A DNA stretch of 64,000 nt from Psychromarinibacter sediminicola (GTDB lineage Bacteria; Pseudomonadota; Alphaproteobacteria; Rhodobacterales; Rhodobacteraceae). Below, piece after piece: positions 17,604 to 27,083 of this stretch (its first letter is position 1; each line of letters begins with the position of its first letter). The DNA lies in assembly GCF_029168335.1 (NCBI RefSeq), contig NZ_JARGYC010000014.1:1-64000 (forward strand). The letters run 5' to 3'. The notes beneath the pieces were generated by a model. It made no database searches. It had not been told where the DNA came from and saw only the letters and a list, made by a program, of their open reading frames with translations. The position numbers and the translations under genes were made by a program.

Positions 17604-18341
17604 ATGGAGCGTCTGTATGCGGGGCGTGAATCCGGGCACGATGTCGGGGGTGAAAACGTGGTGTCCTTGTTCGGAAAGCCGATCCCGTTGAGCTACCCGG
17701 CCATCGCCCGGGTCGACGCCTACTGGGACGCGCTGCGCGCCGGGCGGGCGATGCCGGACCGCGCCGAGGTCGATCCGCGCGGGCTGGATACGGCGCTGGA
17801 ATTCGCGTTCCTGATGGAACATGTGGCGCCGGGCATCGGGCGCGTGCGGATATCGGGGACGCATCTGCGCGACCTTTTGGGGATGGAAGTGCGGGGCATG
17901 CCGCTTACGGCGTTCTTCCTGCCGGAGTCGCGCGCGCGCATCCAGTCGGCGCTGGAGGCCGTGGTGACGACACCGCAGATCGCCGACATCACCCTGTCCG
18001 GCGAGCGCGGCATCGGCCGCCCGGCCCTGGCGGCGCGGCTGTACATGGCGCCGCTGGCGAACCGGGCCGGGACCGGGGCGCCGCGGGTTCTGGCCTGCCT
18101 GGAGAGCCATGGCGAGATCGGCCGGGCGCCGCGGCGCTTCGCGGTGGAGCAGGTGGAGATGCGGCGCATCGTCGAGACGGCGGGCGCCCGGCCGGAGGAT
18201 CGGCCGGACGCGGCGCCCCGCTCGCGCGGGGACGCGCCGCAGGGCGGCTTTGCCGAGGAGGCCGCGGGGTTCACGCCGGCGGAGCGGCGGCCGCATCTGC
18301 GGCTGGTGCCATCGGACGGGTCGGAGGCGGACGACCCGTGA
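17604..18341 (+). CDS. PAS-domain protein of the PAS_5 type
   Basis: A 245-residue soluble protein. Residues 30-170 resemble the short alphaproteobacterial PAS_5 family: an early YWDALRAGRAMPDRAEVDPR motif, then the GIGRVRISGTHLRDLLGMEV segment and LTAFFLPESR. The C-terminal 70 residues are Arg/Ala/Pro-rich and look disordered. There is no output domain. The signal and partner are unknown. The start ATG 17604 follows a GGGGGTGG ribosome site; a GTG inside the first 20 codons is an alternative. Confidence 0.75.
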   Translation: MERLYAGRESGHDVGGENVVSLFGKPIPLSYPAIARVDAYWDALRAGRAMPDRAEVDPRGLDTALEFAFLMEHVAPGIGRVRISGTHLRDLLGMEVRGMPLTAFFLPESRARIQSALEAVVTTPQIADITLSGERGIGRPALAARLYMAPLANRAGTGAPRVLACLESHGEIGRAPRRFAVEQVEMRRIVETAGARPEDRPDAAPRSRGDAPQGGFAEEAAGFTPAERRPHLRLVPSDGSEADDP

Positions 18342-18382
18342 CCGGGCCCGAGCGGCCGCGGATCAAGACCCGGACAGAACGA

Positions 18383-18416
18383 CGCCCCGAAGGACCGGCC
18401 TTCGGGGCGCCTTTCG
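18383..18416. terminator. bidirectional terminator
   Basis: An 11-bp stem CGCCCCGAAGG/CCTTCGGGGCG lies between the converging PAS gene and the DAHP synthase gene. It is followed by CCTTTCG on the plus strand and TCGTTCTG on the minus strand. Confidence 0.6.
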
Positions 18417-18447
18417 TCTCACGCCGCGCCGTTTGGCGCGATCTCCG

Positions 18448-19815
18448 TCACTCCGCCGCGGCCTGCCGGGGCGCGCGCCGCTCGATCAGCTCTTCGGCGA
18501 TCAGGAAGGCCAGCTCCAGCGACTGCGTGGCGTTCAGCCGCGGGTCGCAGGCGGTGTGGTAGCGGTCCGACAGGGTCTCGTCGGTCACCGAATGCACGCC
18601 GCCGGTGCATTCGGTCACGTCCTGGCCGGTCATCTCGAAATGCACGCCGCCGGGCACCGTGCCCTCGGCATTGTGGATGTCGAAGAACTCCGTCACCTCG
18701 CGCAGCACGCTGTCGAAGGGCCGGGTCTTGTAGCCCGAGGCCGACTTGATCGTGTTGCCGTGCATCGGGTCGCAGGACCAGACGACGTTGGCGCCTTCCT
18801 CCTGAACCGTCTTGATCAGCCGCGGCAGGTGGTCGCCCACGGTGCCGGCGCCGAAACGCGCGATCAGGGTCAGCCGGCCCGCCTCGTTGTCGGGGTTCAG
18901 CTTTTCCATCAGGATCTTGAGATCCTCGGCCGTGGTCGTGGGGCCGCATTTCAAGCCGATCGGGTTTTGCACGCCGCGGGCGAATTCCACATGCGCGCCG
19001 TCCGGCTGCCGCGTGCGGTCGCCGATCCAGATCATGTGGCCCGAGCCCGCGATCTGCGCGCCCGAGGTGGAATCCACCCGGCACAGCGCCTCTTCGTATT
19101 CCAGCAGCAGCGCCTCGTGGCTGGTGAAGAATTCGACCGTCGACATGTCGCGGTTGGTGGTGTCCGAGACCCCCGCCGCCGTCATGAAGTCCAGCGCGTC
19201 CTGCAGCCGGTTGGCGAGATCGCGATAGCGCTCGGCCTCGTCGGTCTCGGTGAAGGCGAGGTTCCAGGCATGTACGCGATGGACGTCGGCGAAGCCGCCG
19301 GTCGAGAACGCCCGCAGCAGGTTCAGCGTCGCCGCCGCCTGGGTGTAGGCGCGCAGCATGTTCTGCGGGTTCGGGATCCGCGCCTCGGGGGTGAAGTCGA
19401 TCTCGTTGATGATGTCGCCGCGATAGCTCGGCAGCTCCACGCCGCCCACCGTCTCGGTCGGCGCCGAGCGGGGCTTGGCGAACTGGCCGGCCATGCGGCC
19501 CACCTTGACCACCGGCACCTTGGCGCCGAAGGTCAGCACCATCGCCATCTGGAGCAACACCTTGAAGGTGTCGCGAATGTTGTCGGCCGAGAACTCGTTG
19601 AAGCTCTCGGCGCAGTCGCCGCCTTGCAGGAGAAACGCCTCGCCGCGCGAGACCGCGGCCAGCTTCTCGCGCATACGGCGGCATTCTCCGGCAAAGACGA
19701 GCGGCGGATATTTCGCGAGCTGCGCCTCGACGGCGTGCAGCGCGGCCTCATCCGTATAGTCGGGCATCTGGACCCGCGGCTTGCTGCGCCATCCAGACTT
19801 GTCCCACTTGCTCAT
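18448..19815 (-). CDS. class II 3-deoxy-7-phosphoheptulonate synthase
   Basis: A 455-residue plant-type (class II) DAHP synthase, the first step of the shikimate pathway, condensing phosphoenolpyruvate and erythrose 4-phosphate. Landmarks are [27 protein letters not shown], the [13 protein letters not shown] segment and GLKCGPTTT. The start ATG 19815 ([13 protein letters not shown]) matches family N-termini; the 100-codon upstream extension of the open frame is rejected. It is transcribed away from the GlxA-type regulator. Confidence 0.95.
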   Translation of the reverse strand: MSKWDKSGWRSKPRVQMPDYTDEAALHAVEAQLAKYPPLVFAGECRRMREKLAAVSRGEAFLLQGGDCAESFNEFSADNIRDTFKVLLQMAMVLTFGAKVPVVKVGRMAGQFAKPRSAPTETVGGVELPSYRGDIINEIDFTPEARIPNPQNMLRAYTQAAATLNLLRAFSTGGFADVHRVHAWNLAFTETDEAERYRDLANRLQDALDFMTAAGVSDTTNRDMSTVEFFTSHEALLLEYEEALCRVDSTSGAQIAGSGHMIWIGDRTRQPDGAHVEFARGVQNPIGLKCGPTTTAEDLKILMEKLNPDNEAGRLTLIARFGAGTVGDHLPRLIKTVQEEGANVVWSCDPMHGNTIKSASGYKTRPFDSVLREVTEFFDIHNAEGTVPGGVHFEMTGQDVTECTGGVHSVTDETLSDRYHTACDPRLNATQSLELAFLIAEELIERRAPRQAAAE

Positions 19816-19993
19816 CTCATCCTCCAACAGATGCCTTTTCAGGGTGCCCCCGTATAGGCGCTCGCCGACGGCGGGGAAACCGGGTAATGTCGCCTTTTTC
19901 GGAGGCAGCCGGTGGATTTCTGCGCATCCTGCGTCTTGCGCCCCGCGCGTAAAGCTGTTTCCGTCGTCAGATAGCGAACAGGACCGCATAGAA

Positions 19994-20998
19994 ATGGATG
20001 TGAGTCGCGACCCGATCAAGGTGGCCAATCCCGGGGCAAAGCCCCGGCGGTTCGTATTCGTGCTGCTCGAACAGTTCACGCTTCTGTCCTTTGCCAGCGC
20101 CATGGAGGCGCTGCGCATCGCCAACCGGATGGCGGGGCGGACGCTCTATACCTGGACCACGGCGGGCGAAGGCGGCGACTTCGCCACCTGCTCGGCCGGG
20201 ATTTCCTTCAAGCTGGATTCCGACCTGGAAGAGCTCTCGCGCGAGGATACGATCCTCGTCTGCGCCGGGATCAAGGTGCAGGAGGCGTCGACGCGGCGGA
20301 TGCTCAACTGGCTCCGCCGCGAGGCGCGGCGCGGCGCGACCGTCGGGGGCTTGTGTACCGCCGGCTACACGCTGGCCAAGGCCGGCCTCCTGGACGGCAA
20401 GCGCGCGACGATCCACTGGGAGAACCAGGACAGCTTTGCCGAGGAGTTCGACGAGGTCACGCTGACCAAGTCGGTCTTCGTGATGGACGGCAACCGGCTC
20501 ACCACCGCCGGCGGCACCTCCTCCATCGACCTGATGCTGAAGATCATCGCGCAGGACCATGGCGAGGATCTGGCCAACGCGGTGGCCGACCAGCTGATCT
20601 ATTCCACCATCCGCACCGACCAGGACGTGCAGCGGCTGTCGGTGCCCACCCGGATCGGCGTGCGGCATCCCAAGCTCAGCCAGGTGATCCAGATGATGGA
20701 GCAGAATATCGAGGAGCCGATCAGCCCCGCGATCCTGGCCAAGCAGGTGGGCATGTCGACGCGGCAGCTGGAGCGGCTGTTCCGCCGCTACCTGAACCGC
20801 TCGCCCAAGCGCTACTACATGGAGCTTCGGTTGCTGAAGGCGCGCAACCTGCTGATGCAGACCGACATGAGCGTGATCAACGTGGCGCTGGCCTGCGGCT
20901 TCGCGAGCCCGTCGCATTTCTCGAAATGCTACCGCGCGCATTACAACACCACGCCCTACCGCGAGCGCGGCAGCCAGTCGGCGGGCCTGTCCGTCTAG
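19994..20998 (+). CDS. GlxA-family AraC-type transcriptional regulator
   Basis: A 334-residue regulator with an N-terminal DJ-1/PfpI-like domain (about 15-185; [20 protein letters not shown] near 120) and a C-terminal AraC helix-turn-helix (about 225-320; [20 protein letters not shown] and [14 protein letters not shown]). The organisation matches regulators of quaternary-amine or carnitine catabolism such as GbdR/CdhR, but no such catabolic genes are adjacent, so the target is unknown. ATG 19994 gives the compact N-terminus; the upstream in-frame stretch is rejected. Confidence 0.87.
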   Translation: MDVSRDPIKVANPGAKPRRFVFVLLEQFTLLSFASAMEALRIANRMAGRTLYTWTTAGEGGDFATCSAGISFKLDSDLEELSREDTILVCAGIKVQEASTRRMLNWLRREARRGATVGGLCTAGYTLAKAGLLDGKRATIHWENQDSFAEEFDEVTLTKSVFVMDGNRLTTAGGTSSIDLMLKIIAQDHGEDLANAVADQLIYSTIRTDQDVQRLSVPTRIGVRHPKLSQVIQMMEQNIEEPISPAILAKQVGMSTRQLERLFRRYLNRSPKRYYMELRLLKARNLLMQTDMSVINVALACGFASPSHFSKCYRAHYNTTPYRERGSQSAGLSV

Positions 20999-21031
20999 CC
21001 AGGCAGTCGGACGTACAGGCCCCGGGCAACG

Positions 21032-21051
21032 GGCCCCGCGGCGGGGGGCCC
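21032..21051. terminator. GC hairpin between converging genes
   Basis: A GGCCCC/GGGGCC type stem lies just past the GlxA-regulator stop and before the end of the Asn/Gly-rich gene. No clear T-run follows on either strand, so termination strength is uncertain. Confidence 0.3.
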
Positions 21052-21062
21052 GGCCCGATCTC

Positions 21063-21752
21063 TTACAGCCCCAGGAGCCTGTGCAGTTCGGCATCGGCTT
21101 CCGGGGACAGATCCCGGCCGCCGGTGAGCTCCGCGTAGCTGTTGTTCAGCGTCTGGCTGGCCTGATTGAAGGCCAACTCCGCGTCGTCATATTCCTGCTG
21201 GGCCTGCGCGAGCGCGGCGTCATACTCCGCCTGACTTGCGAACTCCTCGTCGATCTCCTGCTGGGACAGGTTCTGCAGCCGGGTGAGCTCCTGCTCGGCG
21301 GCCAGCATGGTCTGCTGCGCCGTCACGGCGGCCTGATACGACGTCTTGTAGGTGTTCAGCTTGCCCGGCATGCTGTCCGGCGCGGCATTGGCCAGCGCCG
21401 TGGGGCTGGCATGGGCGGCGTTCAGCCCCTTCAGTTCCCGCGCGAGACGGCCGCGCTCGCTCCCGCCGGCATTCGACTGGGCATTCGCGGCCTGCGTGGC
21501 GTTGGCCGGGGCGGTGTTGCCCTGGTTGCCGTTGTTGCCCTGGTTGCCGTTATTACCGTTCCCGTTATTGCCGTTGCCGTTGCCGTTGCCATTGCCATTG
21601 CCATTGTTGCCGTTATTGCCGTTGCCGTTCCCGGCATGGGCGGCGTCCCAGGCGACGGGGGCCACGGTGACGCCGGCTGCGCCGAGAAGCACGAGGGCAA
21701 GGCCGGTGGCGCGCAGAAGATGGCGCGCGGAACGAACCGGGGTACTGCTCAT
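21063..21752 (-). CDS. secreted protein with Asn-Gly repeats and a helical C-terminus
   Basis: A 229-residue protein that I do not recognise as a known family. Residues 1-40 are a signal peptide ending AAHA. Residues 41-80 are a low-complexity Gly/Asn stretch (repeats of NGNG, NNGN, NQGN) encoded by near-perfect DNA repeats at about 21525-21630. The last 110 residues are helical and Gln/Glu/Ala-rich (MLAAEQELTRLQNLSQQEID, then LAQAQQEYDDAELAFNQASQ), suggesting a coiled coil. It may be an extracytoplasmic or surface protein. Start ATG 21752 has an AGGAGG ribosome site; the longer frame to 22337 is rejected. Confidence 0.75.
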   Translation of the reverse strand: MSSTPVRSARHLLRATGLALVLLGAAGVTVAPVAWDAAHAGNGNGNNGNNGNGNGNGNGNGNNGNGNNGNQGNNGNQGNTAPANATQAANAQSNAGGSERGRLARELKGLNAAHASPTALANAAPDSMPGKLNTYKTSYQAAVTAQQTMLAAEQELTRLQNLSQQEIDEEFASQAEYDAALAQAQQEYDDAELAFNQASQTLNNSYAELTGGRDLSPEADAELHRLLGL

Positions 21753-22041
21753 GAGTGAGTCCTCCTGATTGACGAACTGATTGACGGGGCCCGGGCGTGA
21801 GGGATCGCGCGGGCCTGGCCTTCTAAAAGAGCAATGACGCGCGGGGATTGCGAGGGGCTCCGGCGGGCTGGGCGCTCCGTTGCCGGACCGCCGTGGCGTC
21901 TCGGCGAAGTCCCGCCGTCCCCGGCGGGCAATTGACGGCCCCGGGGCCGCATCATCGCCCGGCGAGGCCCATTCTGTCGCCATATTGGGGCGGCATACCG
22001 GGAAACAGTCCTGCGGAACCCATGGAATTGAGGTACGATCT

Positions 22042-22821
22042 ATGAACAGGTTCGAAGCGGCCCTCCGGATGGCGGACGGCCCGGCGATCCGGTCGCTGGA
22101 TTTCTCGATGTTCGGCGAGAGCGATATCGCCAATGTGGCGCTGCAGCGCTCCGAGGTCCTGCACGACATTCGCGGCCAGGCCGACGCGATCCGCGCCTGG
22201 GCGCGCGGCGACGATGCGCCGCTTCTGCGGATCGCGCGGCAGCACCGGCAGGCGCTGGTGGCCCGCGCCGTGGCCTTCGTCTTTCTCGAATACCGCGCCC
22301 TGCGCGGCCTGCTGCAGACGCTTCGCCCGGCGCGCATCGCCGATATCGGCTGCGGCTACGGATTCTTCGACCTGTTCGCCCAGGCCGAATTCGGCGCCGA
22401 ATTGGTGCTGATCGACAGCGAGACGGCCGGCGCGCGCGCGGTGAAATACTCCGAGACCGGCTCCGGCACCGCCAACCTGGAGACGGCCCGGCGGTTCCTG
22501 GTGGCGAACGGCTGTGCGCCCGCGCGGATCGAGACGCTGAACCCCACACGTCAGAACCTGTCGCAGGTGCGCGACATCGACCTTGCCGTCAGCCTTCTCT
22601 CCTGCGGCTTCGCTTTCTCCTGCGCGCCCTACCGGAGCTTTCTGCGCATGGCCGTGCGCCCCGGCGGGTCGGTCATCCTGGATCTGCGCCTGCGCCGGAT
22701 CCGCGAGATCGCGCAGCCGCTCACCGGGCTGGGCCCGCTGCGGCGCGTGGGCACCGCGGCCGACGGCAAGGCGGCGCGGATGCACCTGGTGACCGCGGCG
22801 ACGGCGGCGCGCGCCGCCTGA
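22042..22821 (+). CDS. class I SAM-dependent methyltransferase-like protein
   Basis: A 259-residue protein. The SAM-binding motif I is ARIADIGCGYGFFDLF near residue 95, with an acidic end of strand 2 (LVLIDSE) about 20 residues later, as expected for the Rossmann-like fold. The N-terminal 80 residues are helical. The C-terminal part has a RPGGSVILDLR segment, typical of strand 5. The substrate is unknown. It is a single gene flanked by an intrinsic terminator. Confidence 0.72.
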   Translation: MNRFEAALRMADGPAIRSLDFSMFGESDIANVALQRSEVLHDIRGQADAIRAWARGDDAPLLRIARQHRQALVARAVAFVFLEYRALRGLLQTLRPARIADIGCGYGFFDLFAQAEFGAELVLIDSETAGARAVKYSETGSGTANLETARRFLVANGCAPARIETLNPTRQNLSQVRDIDLAVSLLSCGFAFSCAPYRSFLRMAVRPGGSVILDLRLRRIREIAQPLTGLGPLRRVGTAADGKAARMHLVTAATAARAA

Positions 22822-22854
22822 GCCGCCACCGGCCCCTTTCGGCGCCCCGGCACG

Positions 22855-22886
22855 GCCCGGCCCCGACGGCCGGGCTTTCCTTTTTT
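22855..22886 (+). terminator. rho-independent terminator
   Basis: An 8-bp perfect stem GCCCGGCC/GGCCGGGC with loop CCGAC is followed by TTTCCTTTTTTCC. It closes the methyltransferase gene before the ABC-transporter operon. Confidence 0.85.
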
Positions 22887-22939
22887 CCTGCGGCGTCTTA
22901 GGCTCCGCCCCCATAACGGCCAACCACAGGGAGTCTACA

Positions 22940-24139
22940 ATGAAAAAGCTGCTCATGGCCTCTGCCGCGCTTGCGGCGATGACCGCCGGCGCCGCGCATG
23001 CGGCCAGCCACTCCGACACCGTCAAGATCGGTGTCATCCTGGGCTTTACCGGCCCGATCGAATCCCTCACGCCGCAGATGGCCGACAGCGCCGAACTGGC
23101 GATGGAGGAGATCAACGAGGCGGGCGGCATCCTGGACGGGATGATGCTCGAGTCGGTGCGCGCCGACTCCACCTGCATCGACAGCGCCGCCGCCACCGCC
23201 GCGGCCGAGCGTCTGGTGACCTCCGAAGGCGTCGTCGCGATCATGGGCGCCGACTGTTCCGGCGTGACCGGCGCGGTGCTGGCCAATGTCGCGGTGCCGA
23301 ACGGCATCCCGATGGTGTCGCCCTCGGCCACGTCGCCGGCCCTGTCGACCGCCGAGGATAACGGCCTGTTCTTCCGCACCTCGCCGTCCGACGCGCGGCA
23401 GGGCGAGGTTCTGGCCAACATCCTCGAGTCCCGGGGCATCACCGAGGTCGCCGTCACCTACACCAACAACGACTACGGCAAGGGCCTGTCCGACAGCTTC
23501 ATCTCGAACTTCGAGGACATGGGCGGCACCGTGACCGCGAACGTGCCCCATGAAGACGGCAAGGCCGACTATTCCGCCGAAGTCGCGACGCTGGCCTCCG
23601 CCGGCGGCGAGGTTCTGGTGGTGCTGGGCTATGCCGACCAGGGCGGCAAGGGCATCATCCAGTCCTCCATCGATTCGGGCGCCTTCGACACCTTCATGAT
23701 GGGCGACGGCATGTATGCCGACGCGCTGCTCGCCGATCTCGGCGAGTACATGGAGGGCTCCTTCGGCGCCGTGCCGTGGTCCGAGGGCGAAGGCGCCGAG
23801 GCGTTCGCCGAGATCACCGAGGAGGCCGGCGTGAACGGCGACAGCTCCTTCACCCGCGAAAGCTATGACGCGGCGGCGCTGCTGGCGCTGGCGATGCAGG
23901 CGGGCGGCGAAGCCACCAGCGCGGCGGCGGCCGAGAACCTGATGGACGTGGCCAACGCGCCGGGCGAGGAGATCCTGCCGGGCGAGCTGGGCAAGGCGCT
24001 CGAAATTCTCGCCGAGGGCGGTGAGGTCGACTATGTCGGCGCCACCAATGTCGAGCTGATCGGCCCGGGCGAAGCTGCCGGGACCTATCGCGAATACGTC
24101 ATCGAGGACGCGGACTACTCCACGGTGCAGTTCCGCTGA
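22940..24139 (+). CDS. branched-chain amino acid type ABC substrate-binding protein
   Basis: A 399-residue type I periplasmic binding protein. Residues 1-22 are a signal peptide (MKKLLMASAALAAMTAGAAH). It continues with VKIGVILGFTGPIESLTPQM, typical of LivJ/LivK-like proteins, and VAIMGADCSGVTGAVLANVA. The substrate (amino acid, amide or urea-type) cannot be told. AGGGAG precedes the ATG. It heads the operon and is separated from the ATPase gene by a hairpin. Confidence 0.93.
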   Translation: MKKLLMASAALAAMTAGAAHAASHSDTVKIGVILGFTGPIESLTPQMADSAELAMEEINEAGGILDGMMLESVRADSTCIDSAAATAAAERLVTSEGVVAIMGADCSGVTGAVLANVAVPNGIPMVSPSATSPALSTAEDNGLFFRTSPSDARQGEVLANILESRGITEVAVTYTNNDYGKGLSDSFISNFEDMGGTVTANVPHEDGKADYSAEVATLASAGGEVLVVLGYADQGGKGIIQSSIDSGAFDTFMMGDGMYADALLADLGEYMEGSFGAVPWSEGEGAEAFAEITEEAGVNGDSSFTRESYDAAALLALAMQAGGEATSAAAAENLMDVANAPGEEILPGELGKALEILAEGGEVDYVGATNVELIGPGEAAGTYREYVIEDADYSTVQFR

Positions 24140-24160
24140 GCCCGTCAACGACCCTCTGCA

Positions 24161-24185
24161 CAGCCCGGCCCGGACGGCCGGGCTG
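24161..24185 (+). terminator. intercistronic hairpin after the binding-protein gene
   Basis: A stem CAGCCCGGCC/GGCCGGGCTG with a 5-base loop (CGGAC) and no T-run, between the binding-protein gene and the first ATPase gene. It resembles the terminator at 22855-22886 in the stem, and the pstS-pstC hairpin in position; it probably protects the binding-protein message. Confidence 0.5.
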
Positions 24186-24206
24186 TCGCCTATCCGGAGC
24201 AGGCCG

Positions 24207-24995
24207 ATGATCGTCGTCGAGGATCTTCACAAGCATTTCGGCGGCTTCCACGCCGTGGACGGCGCCAGCCTGGAGATCGCCGAGGGCACGATCACCGGCC
24301 TGATCGGCCCCAACGGTGCGGGAAAGACCACGCTTTTCAACGTGATCGCCGGCGTTCTTCAACCAACCTCCGGGCGCGTGACCATGGGCGGCGAGGACAT
24401 CACCGGCCTGCCGCCGCACGCGCTGTTCGCGAAGGGCCTGCTGCGCACCTTCCAGATCGCGCACGAGTTCTCCTCGATGACGGTGCGCGAGAACTTGATG
24501 ATGGTCCCCGGCGACCAGTCGGGCGAGACGCTGTGGAACGCCTGGTTCCGCCGCGCTGCCGTGGCCGAACAGGAACGCGAGCTGGCGAAGAAGGCCGACG
24601 AGGTCCTGGAATTCCTGACCATCGACCACCTGGCCGATGAGAAGGCCGGCAACCTCTCCGGCGGGCAGAAGAAGCTTCTGGAGCTCGGCCGGACGATGAT
24701 GGTGGATGCGCGCATCGTGTTCCTCGACGAGGTCGGCGCCGGCGTGAACCGCACGCTGCTGAACACCATCGGCGACGCGATCCTTCGGCTGAACAAGGAA
24801 CGCGGCTATACGTTCTGCATGATCGAGCACGACATGGATTTCATCGGCCGGCTCTGCGACCCGGTCATCTGCATGGCCGAGGGCCGGGTCCTGGCCCAGG
24901 GGTCCATCGACGAGATCAAGGGCAACGAGCAGGTGATCGAGGCGTATCTGGGCACCGGGCTGAAGAACAAGGCCGTGGCCGAGGCCGCCTCCTGA
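24207..24995 (+). CDS. livG: ABC transporter ATPase, LivG type
   Basis: A 262-residue nucleotide-binding subunit. Walker A is IGPNGAGKTTLFNVIAG, the signature NLSGGQKKLLELGRTMM and Walker B RIVFLDEVGAGVN, where the usual Pro after Glu is replaced by Val (DEVGAG). The C-terminus IKGNEQVIEAYLG is typical of LivG. It pairs with the LivF-type ATPase further on. A GGAGCAGG ribosome site precedes the ATG. Confidence 0.9.
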   Translation: MIVVEDLHKHFGGFHAVDGASLEIAEGTITGLIGPNGAGKTTLFNVIAGVLQPTSGRVTMGGEDITGLPPHALFAKGLLRTFQIAHEFSSMTVRENLMMVPGDQSGETLWNAWFRRAAVAEQERELAKKADEVLEFLTIDHLADEKAGNLSGGQKKLLELGRTMMVDARIVFLDEVGAGVNRTLLNTIGDAILRLNKERGYTFCMIEHDMDFIGRLCDPVICMAEGRVLAQGSIDEIKGNEQVIEAYLGTGLKNKAVAEAAS

Positions 24996-25022
24996 GGCAC
25001 CTCAAGACGGGTGGGCAAGACC

Positions 25023-25583
25023 ATGACAGTCCGTTCGATTACCGCGATCCTGCTGGCCGGCGCCCTGTGCGGCCCCGTACAAGCCGAGGACGTGCAGGCC
25101 GAGGACGCGCAGGCCGGGGACTGCCGGCAGGTCCATCCCAAGCTGACCTTCTGCGGCGGCGAGGAGGCCTGGCGCCCGGTCGACCGCGATCTGCCGACCG
25201 GCATCGCCCTGTTCCGCAGCCCCGCCCGCGGCGTGGGCAAGGTAATCGTCGAGACGGTTCCGCCGGGCGAGATCACCGGCAAGCAGGTGGAGCGCGCGAT
25301 CCTGCGCGACCTCGCCGTCAGCCAGGGCGGCGACGACCGAAGCTTCACCGTCGACCGGCTGGAGGGCGGCACCGTCGACGGCACCCCGGCCGGCAACCTG
25401 GAATACAGCATTCCCGGCGGGACGCGGCCCTTGAACCTGCTGCATTCCTACCTGGTGAAGGGCGATCTGCTGATCCAGTTCCTGACCATCACCGCGCCGG
25501 CCGTGGAAGAGACCAGCGCCCGCGCGCTGCACCGCGAATTCCTCGGCGGCTTCGAGATCACGCCGGAGGCCCCAGAGCTGTGA
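25023..25583 (+). CDS. small secreted protein of unknown function
   Basis: A 186-residue protein with a signal peptide (MTVRSITAILLAGALCGPVQ) then a short repeat EDVQAEDAQA. The mature part has two cysteines (DCRQVHPKLTFCGG) and a FLTITAPAVEETSARALHREF segment. I do not recognise the family. ATG 25023 is chosen over GTG 25011 because the signal peptide begins there. It sits between the two ATPase genes of the transporter and overlaps the next gene by 4 bases (GTGA), so it is co-expressed. Confidence 0.72.
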   Translation: MTVRSITAILLAGALCGPVQAEDVQAEDAQAGDCRQVHPKLTFCGGEEAWRPVDRDLPTGIALFRSPARGVGKVIVETVPPGEITGKQVERAILRDLAVSQGGDDRSFTVDRLEGGTVDGTPAGNLEYSIPGGTRPLNLLHSYLVKGDLLIQFLTITAPAVEETSARALHREFLGGFEITPEAPEL

Positions 25584-26161
25584 GCCGGACGAGCCGCCAG
25601 AGACAGAGCGAGACGGGGCCGCGCGCCCTGGTCCGCGGGCTGCTGGCGGGCGCATGCCTCGGCGCCGTCCTGCCGGGCGCGGCCGCGGCACAGACCTGTC
25701 GGCCGGTCGTCGTCGATGCCCCGGAGTTCTGCCCGGCGGGGACCGTCTGGGAGGGCGTCGCGCTCATTCCCAAGCTGGACGGCAACCGCATCCGCTCGCT
25801 GACCGGTCAGTACGACCGGCTCTGGCTGGTCTTCGCCGAGATCCCGTATGCCGAGGATCTGCCCCGGCACCCGGATCAGGGCGATGTCGCCGCTCTTCTG
25901 GCCGGGTTCGGAGACCTCCTCGTCACCTACGACGACGCGGAGATCCTGGAGACCTTCGCGCCGCTCGGCACGGACGTGGCCGCCGCCACCATGGCGCTGC
26001 ACAACCCGGACACCGGATATGTCACCATGTACACCTACTATGCCGAAGGGGCGGCGCGTCTCGTCGTTCAGACGAGTCTGCAGGGCGCCGAGACCCTGAC
26101 CGACCAGCACCGCGACCGCCACCTGCAGGCCGTGCGCGCACTGCGGGAGACCGCCGAATGA
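25580..26161 (+). CDS. secreted protein of unknown function, second in pair
   Basis: A 193-residue protein starting at GTG 25580, which overlaps the previous stop. A twin-residue-rich N-terminus is followed by a hydrophobic segment ALVRGLLAGACLGAVLPGAA and a likely cleavage after AAAA. The mature part has two cysteines near its start (TCRPVVVDAPEFCPAG), similar to the previous gene's pattern (C-x8/9-C after the signal), so the two may be distantly related. It overlaps the LivF-type ATPase by 4 bases (ATGA). The function is unknown. Confidence 0.7.
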   Translation: MSRTSRQRQSETGPRALVRGLLAGACLGAVLPGAAAAQTCRPVVVDAPEFCPAGTVWEGVALIPKLDGNRIRSLTGQYDRLWLVFAEIPYAEDLPRHPDQGDVAALLAGFGDLLVTYDDAEILETFAPLGTDVAAATMALHNPDTGYVTMYTYYAEGAARLVVQTSLQGAETLTDQHRDRHLQAVRALRETAE

Positions 26162-26985
26162 GCGACCCCTACCAGGACGACCGCGGCAACAAGGACCGCT
26201 CGATCGCCAATCCCGACGGCGTGGGCACGCTGCGGCCGGGGCACTACTCGGGCCATGCCCACGCGGCCAGCCCGGGCGAGCCCTTCCTGATCGGCGAGGA
26301 GATGTCGGGCGGCTACGGCCGCGGCCCGGACATCCTGCATGCCTGCACCATCGCGGTGGAGCGCGGCCAGATCGCGGTGATCGTCGGCCCCAACGGCGCC
26401 GGCAAGTCGACCGCGATGAAGGCGGTCTTCGGGATGCTCGACCTGCGCGGCGGCGACGTGCGGCTGGACGGCGAGAGCATCGCGGCGCTGACCCCGCAGG
26501 CGCGGGTGGCCAAGGGCATGGCCTTCGTGCCGCAGACCTCGAACATCTTCACCTCGCTGACGGTCGAGGAGAACCTGGAGATGGGCGCCTTCCTGCGCCG
26601 CGACGACATCATGCGCACGATGGAGCAGGTCTACGACCTGTTCCCGATCCTGCGCGACAAGCGGCGCCAGAAGGCCGGGGAGCTTTCCGGCGGCCAGCGC
26701 CAGCAGGTCGCGGTGGGCCGCGCGCTGATGACCGAGCCCAAGGTACTGATGCTGGACGAGCCGACCGCCGGCGTCTCGCCCATCGTGATGGACGAGCTGT
26801 TCGACCGGATCATCGAGATCGCCCGCACCGGCCTGCCCGTGCTGATGGTGGAACAGAACGCCCGACAGGCGCTGGAGATCGCCGACAAGGGATACGTGAT
26901 GGTGCAGGGCCGCAACGCCCATACCGGGCGCGGCGACGAATTGCTGGCCGATGACGAGGTGCGCCGGTCGTTCCTGGGCGGGTGA
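26158..26985 (+). CDS. livF: ABC transporter ATPase, LivF type, with N-terminal extension
   Basis: A 275-residue nucleotide-binding subunit. A roughly 45-residue lead (MSDPYQDDRGNKDRSIANPD and onward) precedes the domain. Walker A is VGPNGAGKSTAMKAVFG, the signature ELSGGQRQQVAVGRALM and Walker B VLMLDEPTAGVSP. The ATG overlaps the previous stop (ATGA), so this start is supported by coupling. LivG and LivF would form the heterodimeric motor of the importer. Confidence 0.9.
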   Translation: MSDPYQDDRGNKDRSIANPDGVGTLRPGHYSGHAHAASPGEPFLIGEEMSGGYGRGPDILHACTIAVERGQIAVIVGPNGAGKSTAMKAVFGMLDLRGGDVRLDGESIAALTPQARVAKGMAFVPQTSNIFTSLTVEENLEMGAFLRRDDIMRTMEQVYDLFPILRDKRRQKAGELSGGQRQQVAVGRALMTEPKVLMLDEPTAGVSPIVMDELFDRIIEIARTGLPVLMVEQNARQALEIADKGYVMVQGRNAHTGRGDELLADDEVRRSFLGG

Positions 26986-27083
26986 CGCTGCGCGCCCGCC
27001 GGGCCGGACAGCCCATTGTCTTGCAATGCGCGACCGTGGCGCCATGATGGGGCATCGTCATTCGTTCCCCGGGACTGCCCGCC

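Noticed and set aside
21525-21630. Regular short DNA repeats that might suggest a CRISPR array or VNTR in non-coding DNA
   Set aside because: The period is 6-9 bases and in frame with a coding sequence (Asn-Gly repeat), with no spacers.
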